Source: Hongsoonwoonella zoysiae
GTDB lineage: Bacteria; Pseudomonadota; Alphaproteobacteria; Rhizobiales; Stappiaceae
Assembly (NCBI RefSeq): GCF_013266695.1
Contig: NZ_JABRXF010000002.1
Span: 248,001-312,000, forward strand
DNA: 64,000 nt
Direction: 5' to 3'
Shown here in pieces: positions 43,369 to 53,199 of this stretch. Within the stretch, counting starts at the first letter, position 1; every line of letters starts with the position of its first letter. A model generated the notes under the pieces. The model was not told the DNA's origin. It was given only the letters and a program-made list of their open reading frames with translations, and did no database searches. Both the position numbers and the translations under genes were made by a program.

Positions 43369-44451
43369 TCAGTCAGCCGTCGCGGGAGCGAATTCCTTTG
43401 CGCCCGCCTGCAGGCCGAGGCGCTCGCCGGCATAGCGGCCGGAGCCAATTTCCTCCCACCAGTTCCGGTTGGAAAGATACCAGGCCACCGTCTTCTCCAG
43501 CCCTTCCTCGAACGTATGCCTGGGCCGCCAGCCTAGTTCAGTTGTGATTTTGGAGATATCCATCGCGTAGCGAGCGTCATGACCGGGGCGATCCGCAACA
43601 AAAGTTATCAGATTCCTGCGGGATCGATCGGCTGGCAATTGACGATCCAGGAGATCGCAAATGGTACGCACGACATCGATGTTGGTCCGCTCCTCTTCGC
43701 CGCCGATATTGTAGACCTCGCCCGGCACGCCGTTCTTGACGACGTGCCACAGGGCATCCGCGTGATCGTCGACGAACAGCCAGTCGCGCACGTTTTCGCC
43801 CGTGCCATAGACAGGAAGGGGCTTTCCCTCAAGACCGTTCAGGATCATCAGCGGGATGAGCTTTTCCGGAAACTGCCGAGGACCATAGTTGTTGGAGCAG
43901 TTGGTGATTAGTGTCGGCAGGCCGTAGGTGTGGTGCCAGGCGCGGACCAGGTGATCGGAACCTGCTTTAGACGCCGAATAGGGGGAGTTCGGAGCGTATG
44001 GCGTGGTCTCGCTGAAGGCGCCGTCAGGCCCCAGCGAGCCGTAGACTTCATCCGTGGAGACATGGTGGAAGCGGAACGCATCCCGCTTCGGCGCCGGAAT
44101 GGCGCTCCAGAATGCGCGGGCCGCCTCGAGAAGGCGATAGGTGCCGATGATATTGGTGTCGATGAAATCGGCCGGCCCGTCGATCGAGCGGTCGACATGG
44201 CTTTCCGCCGCCAGGTGCATGACGGCGTCGGGGGCCTCATCCTTGAAAAGTCGCTCCATCGCCGCGCCGTCGCGGATATCCGCCTGCACGAAGCGGTGTC
44301 GGGGATGGGCCATCACCTCGCCAAGTGACGTCAGGTTGCCCGCATATGTGAGGCTGTCGACTGTGATGACGTGAACGCCTTCGTCGAGTACAAGTCGACG
44401 CACGAGCGCCGAACCGATAAAGCCCGCGCCGCCGGTTACAATAACCTTCAT
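43369..44451 (-). CDS. rmlB: dTDP-glucose 4,6-dehydratase
   Basis: Second step of the pathway. The NAD motif [14 protein letters not shown] is at residues 7-20; [12 protein letters not shown] and [15 protein letters not shown] carry the catalytic Asp-Glu and Tyr-xxx-Lys. The 360-residue length is normal. Its ATG overlaps the stop of rmlC by four bases. Confidence 0.95.
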   Translation of the reverse strand: MKVIVTGGAGFIGSALVRRLVLDEGVHVITVDSLTYAGNLTSLGEVMAHPRHRFVQADIRDGAAMERLFKDEAPDAVMHLAAESHVDRSIDGPADFIDTNIIGTYRLLEAARAFWSAIPAPKRDAFRFHHVSTDEVYGSLGPDGAFSETTPYAPNSPYSASKAGSDHLVRAWHHTYGLPTLITNCSNNYGPRQFPEKLIPLMILNGLEGKPLPVYGTGENVRDWLFVDDHADALWHVVKNGVPGEVYNIGGEEERTNIDVVRTICDLLDRQLPADRSRRNLITFVADRPGHDARYAMDISKITTELGWRPRHTFEEGLEKTVAWYLSNRNWWEEIGSGRYAGERLGLQAGAKEFAPATAD

Positions 44452-45005
44452 CGATCGTCCTTTTCGTCGTATCTGAAATATTCCGGCAATTCGGCAAGGG
44501 TCGGATGGCGCCTATCCTTTTCGGACAGGATTGCACTTGCGGGGTCGATCCCCCAGTCGATGCCAAGCGCAGGATCGTTCCACAATAGCCCCTTGTCATG
44601 TTCCGGCGAATAGTAGTTGGATACTTTGTAAAGAACCTCCGTATCCGGCTCCAGGGTCACAAGGCCATGCGCGAAGCCGACCGGAACCAGAATCTGGTTC
44701 CAATCCTTGGCGGAAATCACAGCGGAGACATGGCGCCCGAACGTGGGCGAGCCGACGCGCAGGTCCACCGCGACATCGAGGATCGCCCCGCGCACCACGC
44801 GCACAAGCTTGTCCTGAGCATATGGAGGTGTCTGAAAATGCAGGCCGCGAACGGTGCCTTTTTCCGCTGAAAAAGCATGATTGTCCTGCACGAAGTCTAT
44901 GTCGACTCCGGCCTCCAGCAACGTGCGCTTGTTGTAGGTTTCGGAAAAGAAGCCGCGATCGTCTCCGTGTATGGGAGGTCTTAATATTTTAATACTGTTA
45001 TTCAT
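44448..45005 (-). CDS. rmlC: dTDP-4-dehydrorhamnose 3,5-epimerase
   Basis: Cupin epimerase of the pathway. [22 protein letters not shown], the catalytic His in [20 protein letters not shown] and the C-terminal [12 protein letters not shown] are diagnostic; 185 residues. It heads the operon, so the operon promoter lies in the AT-rich gap to its right. Confidence 0.95.
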   Translation of the reverse strand: MNNSIKILRPPIHGDDRGFFSETYNKRTLLEAGVDIDFVQDNHAFSAEKGTVRGLHFQTPPYAQDKLVRVVRGAILDVAVDLRVGSPTFGRHVSAVISAKDWNQILVPVGFAHGLVTLEPDTEVLYKVSNYYSPEHDKGLLWNDPALGIDWGIDPASAILSEKDRRHPTLAELPEYFRYDEKDDR

Positions 45006-45341
45006 CAGTCTTATATTTATCTATATTAGGGAATGCTCACGCCAGACAACAGTATATGAACATATATTCTCGAAATTGCAAATTGATATGTGGATAAGTA
45101 TCAATGCGCGATGACTTATTTCTTGAAACCCTGTTTGATGCCCCAAAATGCGGGATTGGTATCATAGTTCGTGGGAATGAACGTCGCAAAAGGAGTTTGT
45201 TCTGTAATGCATATTTGTGTCGCACAAACTCTATTGACGATACAAAACGCAGGTAAGCGGGTGAGGCGGCATTATCCGTGCTGGTGGTAAATTTCCCCAG
45301 AAAAATGCTGGTAATCCTGACAGGAAGTGAGCATTAAAGAA
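45006..45341. other. Divergent intergenic region at the edge of the AT-rich capsule core
   Basis: A 336-base region between rmlC and the HAD gene without supported genes. Base composition turns AT-rich here and remains so to about 50700. It must carry the promoters for both directions; none could be assigned by eye. Confidence 0.45.
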
Positions 45342-46244
45342 ATGTCAATTCAGAAAGCAATAAATAAAGAGGCAATTACGAAATATATGAATGTAAATGA
45401 CTACTATAAAAAAATATTAGAGGCTGAAGAATTTCGAGAATTTTATAATGATAGTTCAAATTGCTACGAAATTGTCGAAGCGATTTGCGATATAGCAAAG
45501 AATAAAGAAATTGAGATAATTTCTTTTGACGTTTTCGATACCGCGCTATTGCGGGAAGGTAAGCCAGAAATATTGCGCTTTCTGGAAAGTGCAGAGTGGT
45601 TCGTTGGTCGCTGTAGCGAGGCTGGCTTAGCTGTTCGGTTTGAGAAGAAAGATGTTTTCCTAGCGCGGATCATGGCAGCGAAAGCAGCGTATTCGATTTC
45701 GCCGAACATTGCTGGAAATAGAGAGGGGCGGCTTCGCGACATAGCTCGTATAACTTGCGACTTGTTAGGTCATCCAGAATTGGCAGATGACTACGTTACG
45801 AATGAACTTTTGTATGAAGCAGCCTCGTTGATCGCAAATCCAATGCTGAACCATCTGGAGGAAGCACTGCCGGACATTCCCTTTATTTATGTCTCCGACA
45901 TGTATATCGAAAGTTTTGACATCAGAACTTTGCTCTCTAGCAAATTTGGTATCGAAAAAATTTACGACGTATATTCTTCTGCGGATTTGAACGGTAGCAA
46001 GCGAACTGGCGGAATTTTCTCCTATTTGGAAGGCAAATATCGCACACGAGGGGAAAACATTTTGCATATTGGCGATAATCTTTGGTCAGACTATAAAATG
46101 CCCAAAAAAAGCGGTTGGAATGCATTCTATCTTCCAGTGTCGGAAAAAGAAAAGAGGAAAAGACAAGAGTGTTATTTGCAACTTAAAAATCAGTTCTCTG
46201 AAATGCAGATCGACATTGAATCACAACTCGCATTTAACATGTGA
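45342..46244 (+). CDS. HAD-superfamily hydrolase-like protein of the COG5610 type
   Basis: HAD motifs are present: DVFDTALLR (motif I with the nucleophile Asp, near residue 62), YVSDMYI (motif II), a Lys in LNGSKRTGGIF, and HIGDNLWSDYKMPKKSGW (motif IV, near 243). This set is typical of HAD proteins in capsule and LPS clusters that are usually fused to a C-terminal partner domain. The ATG at 45342 is chosen; a GTG at 45327 is less likely. Its stop overlaps the GTG start of the next gene. Strong AT bias compared with the rml operon suggests separate origin. Confidence 0.78.
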   Translation: MSIQKAINKEAITKYMNVNDYYKKILEAEEFREFYNDSSNCYEIVEAICDIAKNKEIEIISFDVFDTALLREGKPEILRFLESAEWFVGRCSEAGLAVRFEKKDVFLARIMAAKAAYSISPNIAGNREGRLRDIARITCDLLGHPELADDYVTNELLYEAASLIANPMLNHLEEALPDIPFIYVSDMYIESFDIRTLLSSKFGIEKIYDVYSSADLNGSKRTGGIFSYLEGKYRTRGENILHIGDNLWSDYKMPKKSGWNAFYLPVSEKEKRKRQECYLQLKNQFSEMQIDIESQLAFNM

Positions 46245-48712
46245 AACAGAAAATGGCTAATTGGAATTCACTACATCAGTTTGGATATGATGCACTTGGT
46301 CCGATCGTCAATGCATATTTGCTTAGGCTACATTCGTATCTTTTGCAGTGCGATGAGAAGGACGACAAGGTTCTATTTTGCCTTAGGGCTGGCCTGCGAA
46401 TTCAGGAGCTTTATGAAACATGGCTAACCGCCCGAAGCACTGAGGCGCCGGTTGATGTAGAGCTGTTGGGCGTATCGCGCATGATGGCAATCAAGGCAGC
46501 CTATTGCTTTGTGCCGAATGTCGCTACTACGGCGCTTGGGCGCGAGTTTTCTGACTGCTCATTAGATCAAATAATAAGAAGCATTCTGAATAAGGAGATC
46601 ACATCAGGACGTTGCCCTGAGTTTGCTCCGATTGATCAAATGCCTTTACATAAGTTCCTCAAAAGAAATGATAGAATTTCCGAATATGTTAATAATTACC
46701 TCCATCAACAATCTAAGATTTATACTGAATATTTGGCACGTATAGCCGGAGACGCCAAGCGCATAATACTTGTAGATTCCGGCTGGAAAGGCACGTCTCA
46801 GTTATTACTTAAGGCGGCATATTCAAACTATGAGTGGGAAGGGTTGTATTTCGGATGTATAGGCCGAGCGCAAATCTTTGACCGTCAGCCAGGCATCATG
46901 CACGGATTGATTTTTGATAGCCAAACATTTAGGTCAAATAAGCCGGAGACAGCATTCACTATTCATCGCCATGTTATCGAGAGTTTGTTTGAAGCTGGAA
47001 TACCGTCGTTCGATCATATCGAAGCTAAAGATATTTATAAAAAAATCGATAGGTCAGAATTTTTAAAGACGGAAATAAAAGAAAAATGGGACGAAGTTTA
47101 TTTGGGAGTGCTGGATTATATTAGGTCAAACGCATCGGATTCGGTTTATGAAATCACAACAAACTATCATCAAGCAGTAAAACTTCTATCCTCCGCAATA
47201 TGTTATCCGACGCTAGATGATATCTTTTTTGTCTCTGGAAAATCCAGATCTCTGGATCTTGGGCGGTCTGGTGCGGTGGATGCGGTGATGCCAGCCCGGG
47301 ATCGCTTTGATGGCGACAGCAAGGCTCTTCGGGTGGCAGAAGCCATATGGCCAACTGCACAAGCGCGGGTGGAATATCCAGAGGAAGAAGTCGAGAAACA
47401 TCAACGGAGAATCGTGACGGAATACACGGATGGTCGCTCTAGTGAGTATTTTGTTGCGAATGAGCAAATGGGCGGTGCTATCGGATCCGGCCCAGGGCAC
47501 GTAGCTATTATTACCAGGACCAAAGACCGGCCAGTATTGCTAGAACGCGCGGCCAAAAGCGTAGCGGAACAGACATATGAAAATTATACATGGGTGATTG
47601 TGAATGATGGTGGAGATATTGGCGAAGTTCTAAGAGTGATTGGCGAGTCTTCTGTTGATCCTACGAAAATCCGCATTTGTTCCAATTCACGTAGCCTTGG
47701 AATGGAAGCTGCATCTAATGTTGGAATATATGGCGGGGATTCTGAGTATATAGTCATTCATGATGATGACGATAGTTGGCATTGTGACTTTCTAAAGCAA
47801 ACGGTCGAATTTTTGACGAGTAATTCTCATGTTTACGATGGCGTGATTACAAAGACTACCTATGTTTCGGAAGAAATATCTGGAAATACGATTATAGAGC
47901 ACGGTCGCTTCCCCTATAATGACTGGATAAGAGATGTGCAACTTTCCGAGATGATTGTCGGAAATTTCTTTGCCCCTATTGCCTTCTTGTTTCGCCGGCG
48001 TGTTCTGGAAGAAATCGGCGGATTTGACGAGACACTTCCCGTGCTTGGGGATTGGGATTTCAATTTGCGGTTCCTTATGAAAGCGAATATCGGTGTCTTG
48101 CCCAAGCATCTCGCGTTCTATCATCACAGAGATAGAGGCAGCCAGGCTGGTACTTACTCGAATTCTGTGATCGGTGGTATCGATCGCCACGCCGAATACA
48201 ATGCGATAGTTCGCAACAAATATATCAGGCGGGCAGCCACGGACGATGAATTCGCGGCGCTCGGCAATCTGATGGCGCTTGGTTTTACACAGTCGGATAC
48301 GCGTTCTCGATTGAATAATGTCAGAATAACAGGGACCCAAACGGGCGGGGCACCACACGTCTCACCAGTGGGGCACGTTATCGGCGATCCGGATGAATGC
48401 CGCCAGGCAATGGAAGGTCTTCAGGCCGAACTGGATGAGCGTTGGATAATGTTGCATCAGATAGCCGATAAATTGATCAAAGCCAAAAAAATGAAAGTAT
48501 CTGCAATCGAAATAATTGGATCGACAAAAGAAGAAATAAAGGACTATTTGAAGAAAAACAAAATTCACTCGCCGCCGGATTTTGATGATGAGTCGTATCT
48601 AAGGAAATATGCGGATGTTTCCGATAGTGTATCGAAAGGGCAGTTTGCCAGTGGTTTTGACCACTATGTAAAACATGGGAAAAACGAGGGTCGCAACCGG
48701 CCAAAAATATAA
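46241..48712 (+). CDS. Large fusion: HAD-associated domain, family 2 glycosyltransferase, C-terminal repeat-like module
   Basis: Residues 1-400 (FGYDALGPIVNAYLLRLHSYLL, KVLFCLRAGLRIQELYE, IILVDSGWKGTSQLLLKAAY) look like the C-terminal domain normally fused behind the HAD domain of COG5610-type proteins. A GT-A domain follows from about 419 (VAIITRTKDRPVLLERAAKSVAEQTYENYTWVIVNDGG) with metal-binding HDDDDSWH near 506. The last 45 residues hold DFDDESYLRKYADVSDSV and FDHYVKHGKNEGR, a small module seen in other polysaccharide enzymes. GTG start overlaps the upstream stop by four bases. Confidence 0.75.
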   Translation: MKQKMANWNSLHQFGYDALGPIVNAYLLRLHSYLLQCDEKDDKVLFCLRAGLRIQELYETWLTARSTEAPVDVELLGVSRMMAIKAAYCFVPNVATTALGREFSDCSLDQIIRSILNKEITSGRCPEFAPIDQMPLHKFLKRNDRISEYVNNYLHQQSKIYTEYLARIAGDAKRIILVDSGWKGTSQLLLKAAYSNYEWEGLYFGCIGRAQIFDRQPGIMHGLIFDSQTFRSNKPETAFTIHRHVIESLFEAGIPSFDHIEAKDIYKKIDRSEFLKTEIKEKWDEVYLGVLDYIRSNASDSVYEITTNYHQAVKLLSSAICYPTLDDIFFVSGKSRSLDLGRSGAVDAVMPARDRFDGDSKALRVAEAIWPTAQARVEYPEEEVEKHQRRIVTEYTDGRSSEYFVANEQMGGAIGSGPGHVAIITRTKDRPVLLERAAKSVAEQTYENYTWVIVNDGGDIGEVLRVIGESSVDPTKIRICSNSRSLGMEAASNVGIYGGDSEYIVIHDDDDSWHCDFLKQTVEFLTSNSHVYDGVITKTTYVSEEISGNTIIEHGRFPYNDWIRDVQLSEMIVGNFFAPIAFLFRRRVLEEIGGFDETLPVLGDWDFNLRFLMKANIGVLPKHLAFYHHRDRGSQAGTYSNSVIGGIDRHAEYNAIVRNKYIRRAATDDEFAALGNLMALGFTQSDTRSRLNNVRITGTQTGGAPHVSPVGHVIGDPDECRQAMEGLQAELDERWIMLHQIADKLIKAKKMKVSAIEIIGSTKEEIKDYLKKNKIHSPPDFDDESYLRKYADVSDSVSKGQFASGFDHYVKHGKNEGRNRPKI

Positions 48713-48741
48713 ATACCCCAGGTAGCTGTAATTCCATCAAG

Positions 48742-49644
48742 ATGGTGAAACAAATGGCAAAGAGTGCATATATTGAAAGCCTTGAAAAAAAGGCGAATGT
48801 GAAGAACTCCATTCAGGAAAAGATACAGGCCGTTATTGACTATTGCTGGGAGGCGCCTGCTGACGCTCTTCCAAATCAGGAAATGATGCAAATAATTGGG
48901 AGCCCCAATCCTCAACATTTCAAGTCTGCAATGGCTCATATATTTAGGGAAATGGTTTTACGCGGTGACATTTCGACAGGGTCAACGGTGCTCGATATTG
49001 GATGTGGTTGCGGGCGGATGGCTATTCCGTTTTCTCGCTTTTTGGAGACAGGTAAATACTATGGTATCGATGTTTGGGAGGAAGGTATAGAATGGTGTCG
49101 AAACAATATTAAACGTGATGGTGTTGAGTTCGAGTTTATTTTGAGAGAGTCTAAGAATAATTATTATTTTTCGGAGGTCGATTTCTCATCGCAAAATGAT
49201 TACCATTTAGGTGAAATAGAGCGTAATTCGGTCGATTTTGCCTTTGCGATTTCTCTATTTACTCATCTTCGCAGCTTCGATTGTTATAATTATTTTTCTG
49301 AGTTGGGCCGTGTTCTTGCTTCTGGTGGTTGCGCCTATGTTACGGCATTTATAATTGATGAGTATTTCTTCGAATATGTGAGGCGTACGGGGATGCATAG
49401 CGCGGTTCGGCAGATAGAGCCTGGATGCTACTATGCCTATTCGGGGCAAGATTTTTTCGCGGGTTATACAATGAATAAATGGAAAGAAATTGTCGATAGT
49501 TCTGGATTAAAGATTGTTTCATACGATGTAGGCAAGTGGGCGGAGAAGCCTGGGGCGTTGAATCACCAGGATACATTCGCTCTAGTTTCTTCGGCTTATC
49601 GAAATGAAAAAAAACCATCAGTGGATCGAATTCCAAATTACTAA
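48742..49644 (+). CDS. SAM-dependent methyltransferase
   Basis: Class I fold: TVLDIGCGCGRMAIPFSRFLE (motif I, residues 82-102), YYGIDVWEEGIEW with acidic Asp110, and VDFAFAISLFTHLRSFDCYNYFSELGRVLASGG (motifs II-III). 300 residues, no membrane spans. It is 29 bases downstream of the fusion protein, in the same AT-rich operon, so it probably methylates a capsule sugar. An internal ATG at 48754 is possible. Confidence 0.8.
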   Translation: MVKQMAKSAYIESLEKKANVKNSIQEKIQAVIDYCWEAPADALPNQEMMQIIGSPNPQHFKSAMAHIFREMVLRGDISTGSTVLDIGCGCGRMAIPFSRFLETGKYYGIDVWEEGIEWCRNNIKRDGVEFEFILRESKNNYYFSEVDFSSQNDYHLGEIERNSVDFAFAISLFTHLRSFDCYNYFSELGRVLASGGCAYVTAFIIDEYFFEYVRRTGMHSAVRQIEPGCYYAYSGQDFFAGYTMNKWKEIVDSSGLKIVSYDVGKWAEKPGALNHQDTFALVSSAYRNEKKPSVDRIPNY

Positions 49645-49778
49645 AGGTCTGAATATGGCATATAATACAAAATGTCAGTGCGATCGAGAAATAGTGAAAT
49701 CTGAAATTCATCGCGCATAGTGAGAATGTAAAAATACAAAATTTTTTGTATGCATGATATTTGTGAGTACGGAATGCA

Positions 49779-50525
49779 TCAACGAATGTCTGAGAGTTCC
49801 ATTGAATAGCCGAAATATATAAAGTCATTAATATATATTGTGCGAACCAATGTGGTTTCTATTTCTCCATAGTATTCACCTATGCGATTGCTGGCGTTAG
49901 TTGCATGCCAGTTTATACTAGAATCTCGGATTGTTGCGGTGGCGGATATTAAATCTTGAAGATGACTGTAGTCATGCGAAAACTTCTCAAAATTCCCTAG
50001 GAAATGGTACTTTACTCTATCGGGCCGCAGGATATCGTATTGACTCATGAAATGAATATCACGCTCTAATGGAGGTTGCGCGTGAATTCGCTCGAGGAAT
50101 TCGCGGAATCCAACATTTGCGCCTCTATTGAAACCGAGCGCTGGTAAATGTCGGTGACGCTCCCATTGGTTCTGGACAATTTTATCTAGATAGGCGGACA
50201 AAACTCTTGTGAAAGGATTTCTCACAAATGAAAAACGCAAAAACTCATCGCCACTGAAGAGTCGTGATATAGGTAGTTCGATTTCAGAAGGGGATTTTAA
50301 TGGGGAGTTGACTTTGTCGTGTACATTATCCGGGAGAAGTGAATAATCTCCATTTGTTTCGATAATTTGTAAATATTTTTTGATCGTTGAACAGCAAACT
50401 TTTGGTGTTTCCATATACAAAATATTTTTTGATGCGGATATGTTTGCCAGATAATTAAGTTTATTGAAATTGTACTCGAATATCATAGTTTTAACCTGCA
50501 TTGGGTCCATTTTATTTGGATGCAT
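49779..50525 (-). CDS. Sulfotransferase family 2 protein
   Basis: The phosphosulfate loop is METPKVCCSTIKKYL near residue 37 and the 3'-phosphate loop FSFVRNPFTRVLSAYLDKI near residue 93. C-terminal YHFLGNFEKFSHDYSHL matches the usual end of the fold. It is read against the neighbouring genes and is as AT-rich as they are. It is the third sulfotransferase in the window. The ATG at 50525 is the first; MDPMQVK seven codons later is an alternative. Confidence 0.82.
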   Translation of the reverse strand: MHPNKMDPMQVKTMIFEYNFNKLNYLANISASKNILYMETPKVCCSTIKKYLQIIETNGDYSLLPDNVHDKVNSPLKSPSEIELPISRLFSGDEFLRFSFVRNPFTRVLSAYLDKIVQNQWERHRHLPALGFNRGANVGFREFLERIHAQPPLERDIHFMSQYDILRPDRVKYHFLGNFEKFSHDYSHLQDLISATATIRDSSINWHATNASNRIGEYYGEIETTLVRTIYINDFIYFGYSMELSDIR

Positions 50526-50761
50526 TTCTAATTGTATGGCAGAAATTTCAGTGCACTTTCAGCTCCCTTGTCGATTTGGTTACAGATTGGATGAATCGGT
50601 ATTCGTAGGCCTCATAAAGTAGAATTCTATCGAGATTGGCTCAATCAGTGAGTTCTGTTTAATCCCCAATTAATGATGATGGACGCTTCATATTTCTATT
50701 TTCTTTGCTTATATGTAAGCGTTGAGCTTTACGAACGATGGTAATTTAAAAGAATATTTTA

Positions 50762-51757
50762 CTATGGAATGTCAATAAAATATCCGGGTCGTAAATATCG
50801 TGAGACATCAGTATTTGAATTGTAAGTCGGATATCCAACCAACGCCGCATGAATCAAATCTTCGATATCAATGCGCTTGCGCTCTGCCGGAGGTGAGATT
50901 TCATCCTCCGTCATGCCCCAGCCGGCGTAAAACGGCATGCCGAAGGTGCGCACGGGCTTGCCCCAGATCAAGGCTTCAAAGCCGATCTGGGACGTGACGG
51001 TGTAGACCTTCCTGGCGCGCTCGATCAACCGGACTGGGTGGACCCTGTCGGCGATGAGCAGGATATTTCGCGAGCGGCCCGCAATATCCATGGAGAAATA
51101 TCCCGATTTTTTGCCGTCCAGTACATCGGGGTGGGTTTTGACGACGACATGGGAGTTCGGGTTCTCGTGAATGGCGGCATTGAGCATGGTCTCGAATGAA
51201 GCTGCGCTCGCGGCTCCATAAAGGATCGAACTGTCGTTGCGGGTCTGATCCGCGACAAGAACATAATCGTCTGGAAGTTCGCCGCTGAATTCGGGATGGC
51301 AATTGTATTTGGAAACCCGCGCCTCGCGCCATTTGGTGGCGATGCGTCGTGCTTCCTCATCTTGCGAGCTCGTGTTTTGCTGAGAGATCAATCTTTCAAG
51401 CCGGGATGGGCGGTTGCAATCGTAATAAATACCCAGATCATCGACCACGATCGACAGCGGGGGTTCGTGATTGCCAAGGCCGTGGGAGCGCAGGAAACCA
51501 TCCTCAAGCCTCCAGACCCTTGCACCGGTTCGCGCCGCGATGCGGTCAGCCCTAAGTCCGCTTGGCTTGCGTCCCCAGCCGATCCGGATTGCGCCTTTGT
51601 GCCGTTTGAAGCGCCAGTCCCGCCGAACCGGGCCGCGCAGAAACTTCTCAAGCAGGTTCCGTTGTATCCACAAGCCGTAATCCGCGACGTCTACCGCGAA
51701 TATATGCTGATCGTCATCGGGAAGTGGCAAGACCAGGCACCAATGCTTCTTCGGCAA
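50762..51757 (-). CDS. Half-length KpsC-like capsule beta-Kdo transferase
   Basis: KpsC/KpsS proteins build the beta-Kdo linker on which capsule is exported. Here a single domain (331 residues) shows IRIGWGRKPSGLRADRIA, VWRLEDGFLRSHGLGNHEPPLSIVVDDLGIYYDCNRPSRLERLI and PVRTFGMPFYAGWGMTEDE. Full KpsC has two such domains. Composition is GC-rich, unlike the genes to its left. It is the last gene of the leftward kps export operon. Activity is predicted from family. Confidence 0.82.
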   Translation of the reverse strand: MPKKHWCLVLPLPDDDQHIFAVDVADYGLWIQRNLLEKFLRGPVRRDWRFKRHKGAIRIGWGRKPSGLRADRIAARTGARVWRLEDGFLRSHGLGNHEPPLSIVVDDLGIYYDCNRPSRLERLISQQNTSSQDEEARRIATKWREARVSKYNCHPEFSGELPDDYVLVADQTRNDSSILYGAASAASFETMLNAAIHENPNSHVVVKTHPDVLDGKKSGYFSMDIAGRSRNILLIADRVHPVRLIERARKVYTVTSQIGFEALIWGKPVRTFGMPFYAGWGMTEDEISPPAERKRIDIEDLIHAALVGYPTYNSNTDVSRYLRPGYFIDIP

Positions 51758-51851
51758 CCGCCGGAACGTTGAAAACCGGAACGCTGAAAATATGAACCTC
51801 GGAATGGTTGCGCGGACTGAGTGCGGACAAACCGTGCGGTCAGGCCGAAGG

Positions 51852-53186
51852 TCAGGATCGATCCCGAATGTTATAGTAGACCATTACGCATATGCCCCAA
51901 GCGGCTAGCAAACCTAAAAATACGAGAAGCGATGTCATGCCTCTTTCGGGATATTGCGCTTCCTGAGACAAGGTCGGCTTTTGAAACACCGCAAGATAGG
52001 TTTGTTTCGCGTCAGCTTCAGCGCGCGCCTTTTCAAGGCTGGAAAGCGCAGCGGTATAAAGCCGTTCCGCGAATTCCCGTTCCAGTTCGAGTTCCTCGTA
52101 ACTCGCAATTCTGTTGGAGATCGTACGTCCAGCCGAACTGTCACTGCCTTCATTGGTACGACCGTCGCCAAGGCGCTGTCGCTCTGCAGCGATCTGTTCC
52201 TTCAAGCTTTCGATTTGCCTTTGCAGAATGCGGACCTGCGGGGAACTCGGATCGAGATACTGACTGAGCGTCTTGAGTTCCGCCTGGTTCTTCGTCAGCT
52301 CCTGCTCGAGCGTGCCGATCAGTTCGATGGTGATCTTCGCATTTTCGAGCGGGCTAATTTCCTGCGTGGCCTCACGATAGGCAAGGAGTTCCTTTCGAAA
52401 CACTTTTAGGCGCGCTTCCGCGCGGGCGACCTCCTGCCTGGCGAGCCTGAGGGATTCGCGATGGGAATCTTCCGAAAGCCGGTTTACGAGAATATCGCTG
52501 TTTTCGACAATCTTACCCGTGATTGCCTGGGCATCTTTGGCCGTAAATGCCCGTGCGTTGACAAAAATAAGGCCCGAAGTGGAATCGAAATCCACATCGA
52601 CCATGTCGTTCCAGTAGTCGACTTTTTCCTCGATCGACAGGTCATCTCCCATTCGGAAAAACCAATCTGCATCTCGATGGTTGAAGGCCGACACAATATC
52701 GATTTCCCTGGCGACATCCTCCACGACGGCCTGGCTTTGAAGGTAATCGTTGATGATGTAGCTATCGGAGACGTTCGTCGCGCCACCACCCTGGACGACC
52801 AGGCCGAGCAGGTCCGTCGCACCTGTGCTTTCCACACTTCGTACGGCGAAGGCGGCCCTGCTGTGATACTGATCTGCCGCAAAAAGGAACATGTATAGAG
52901 CTGTTACAATCGATGGAATGACAACAGCCAGGAGGAAGCTTAGCGAGACGATCCGGTGGCGCAATGGCTTGCGCGTGCGATGCGCTCTTCTCGCCGAGGA
53001 CGGGTCCCGGGTAAACTGCGCCGGGTCGAGGCCGGCATCCTTCAAGCGTAAGGAAATTGCATTTCCTGCCACAACCGCGAGATTGCGGCCGCCCTGGAGT
53101 CGCTGTGCGGTACGGACCGTGCGAGGCTTCGCACCGGAGTCACCCAATTCGCCCGCGTTTGAAGATTTAGGCGGCTGCGCCTTCAT
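51852..53186 (-). CDS. Capsule export inner membrane/periplasmic protein, KpsE-like
   Basis: Polysaccharide co-polymerase type 3. A cytoplasmic N-terminus, a membrane span (VSLSFLLAVVIPSIVTALYMFLFA, about residues 78-101), a long periplasmic coiled coil (LEQELTKNQAELKTLSQYLDP, LQRQIESLKEQIAAERQRLG) and a second span near the end (SLLVFLGLLAAWGICVMVYY). It bridges the ABC transporter to the outer membrane exporter. Length 444. It lies 13 bases from the ATPase gene. Confidence 0.87.
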   Translation of the reverse strand: MKAQPPKSSNAGELGDSGAKPRTVRTAQRLQGGRNLAVVAGNAISLRLKDAGLDPAQFTRDPSSARRAHRTRKPLRHRIVSLSFLLAVVIPSIVTALYMFLFAADQYHSRAAFAVRSVESTGATDLLGLVVQGGGATNVSDSYIINDYLQSQAVVEDVAREIDIVSAFNHRDADWFFRMGDDLSIEEKVDYWNDMVDVDFDSTSGLIFVNARAFTAKDAQAITGKIVENSDILVNRLSEDSHRESLRLARQEVARAEARLKVFRKELLAYREATQEISPLENAKITIELIGTLEQELTKNQAELKTLSQYLDPSSPQVRILQRQIESLKEQIAAERQRLGDGRTNEGSDSSAGRTISNRIASYEELELEREFAERLYTAALSSLEKARAEADAKQTYLAVFQKPTLSQEAQYPERGMTSLLVFLGLLAAWGICVMVYYNIRDRS

Positions 53187-53199
53187 GAATGATTTCCCG

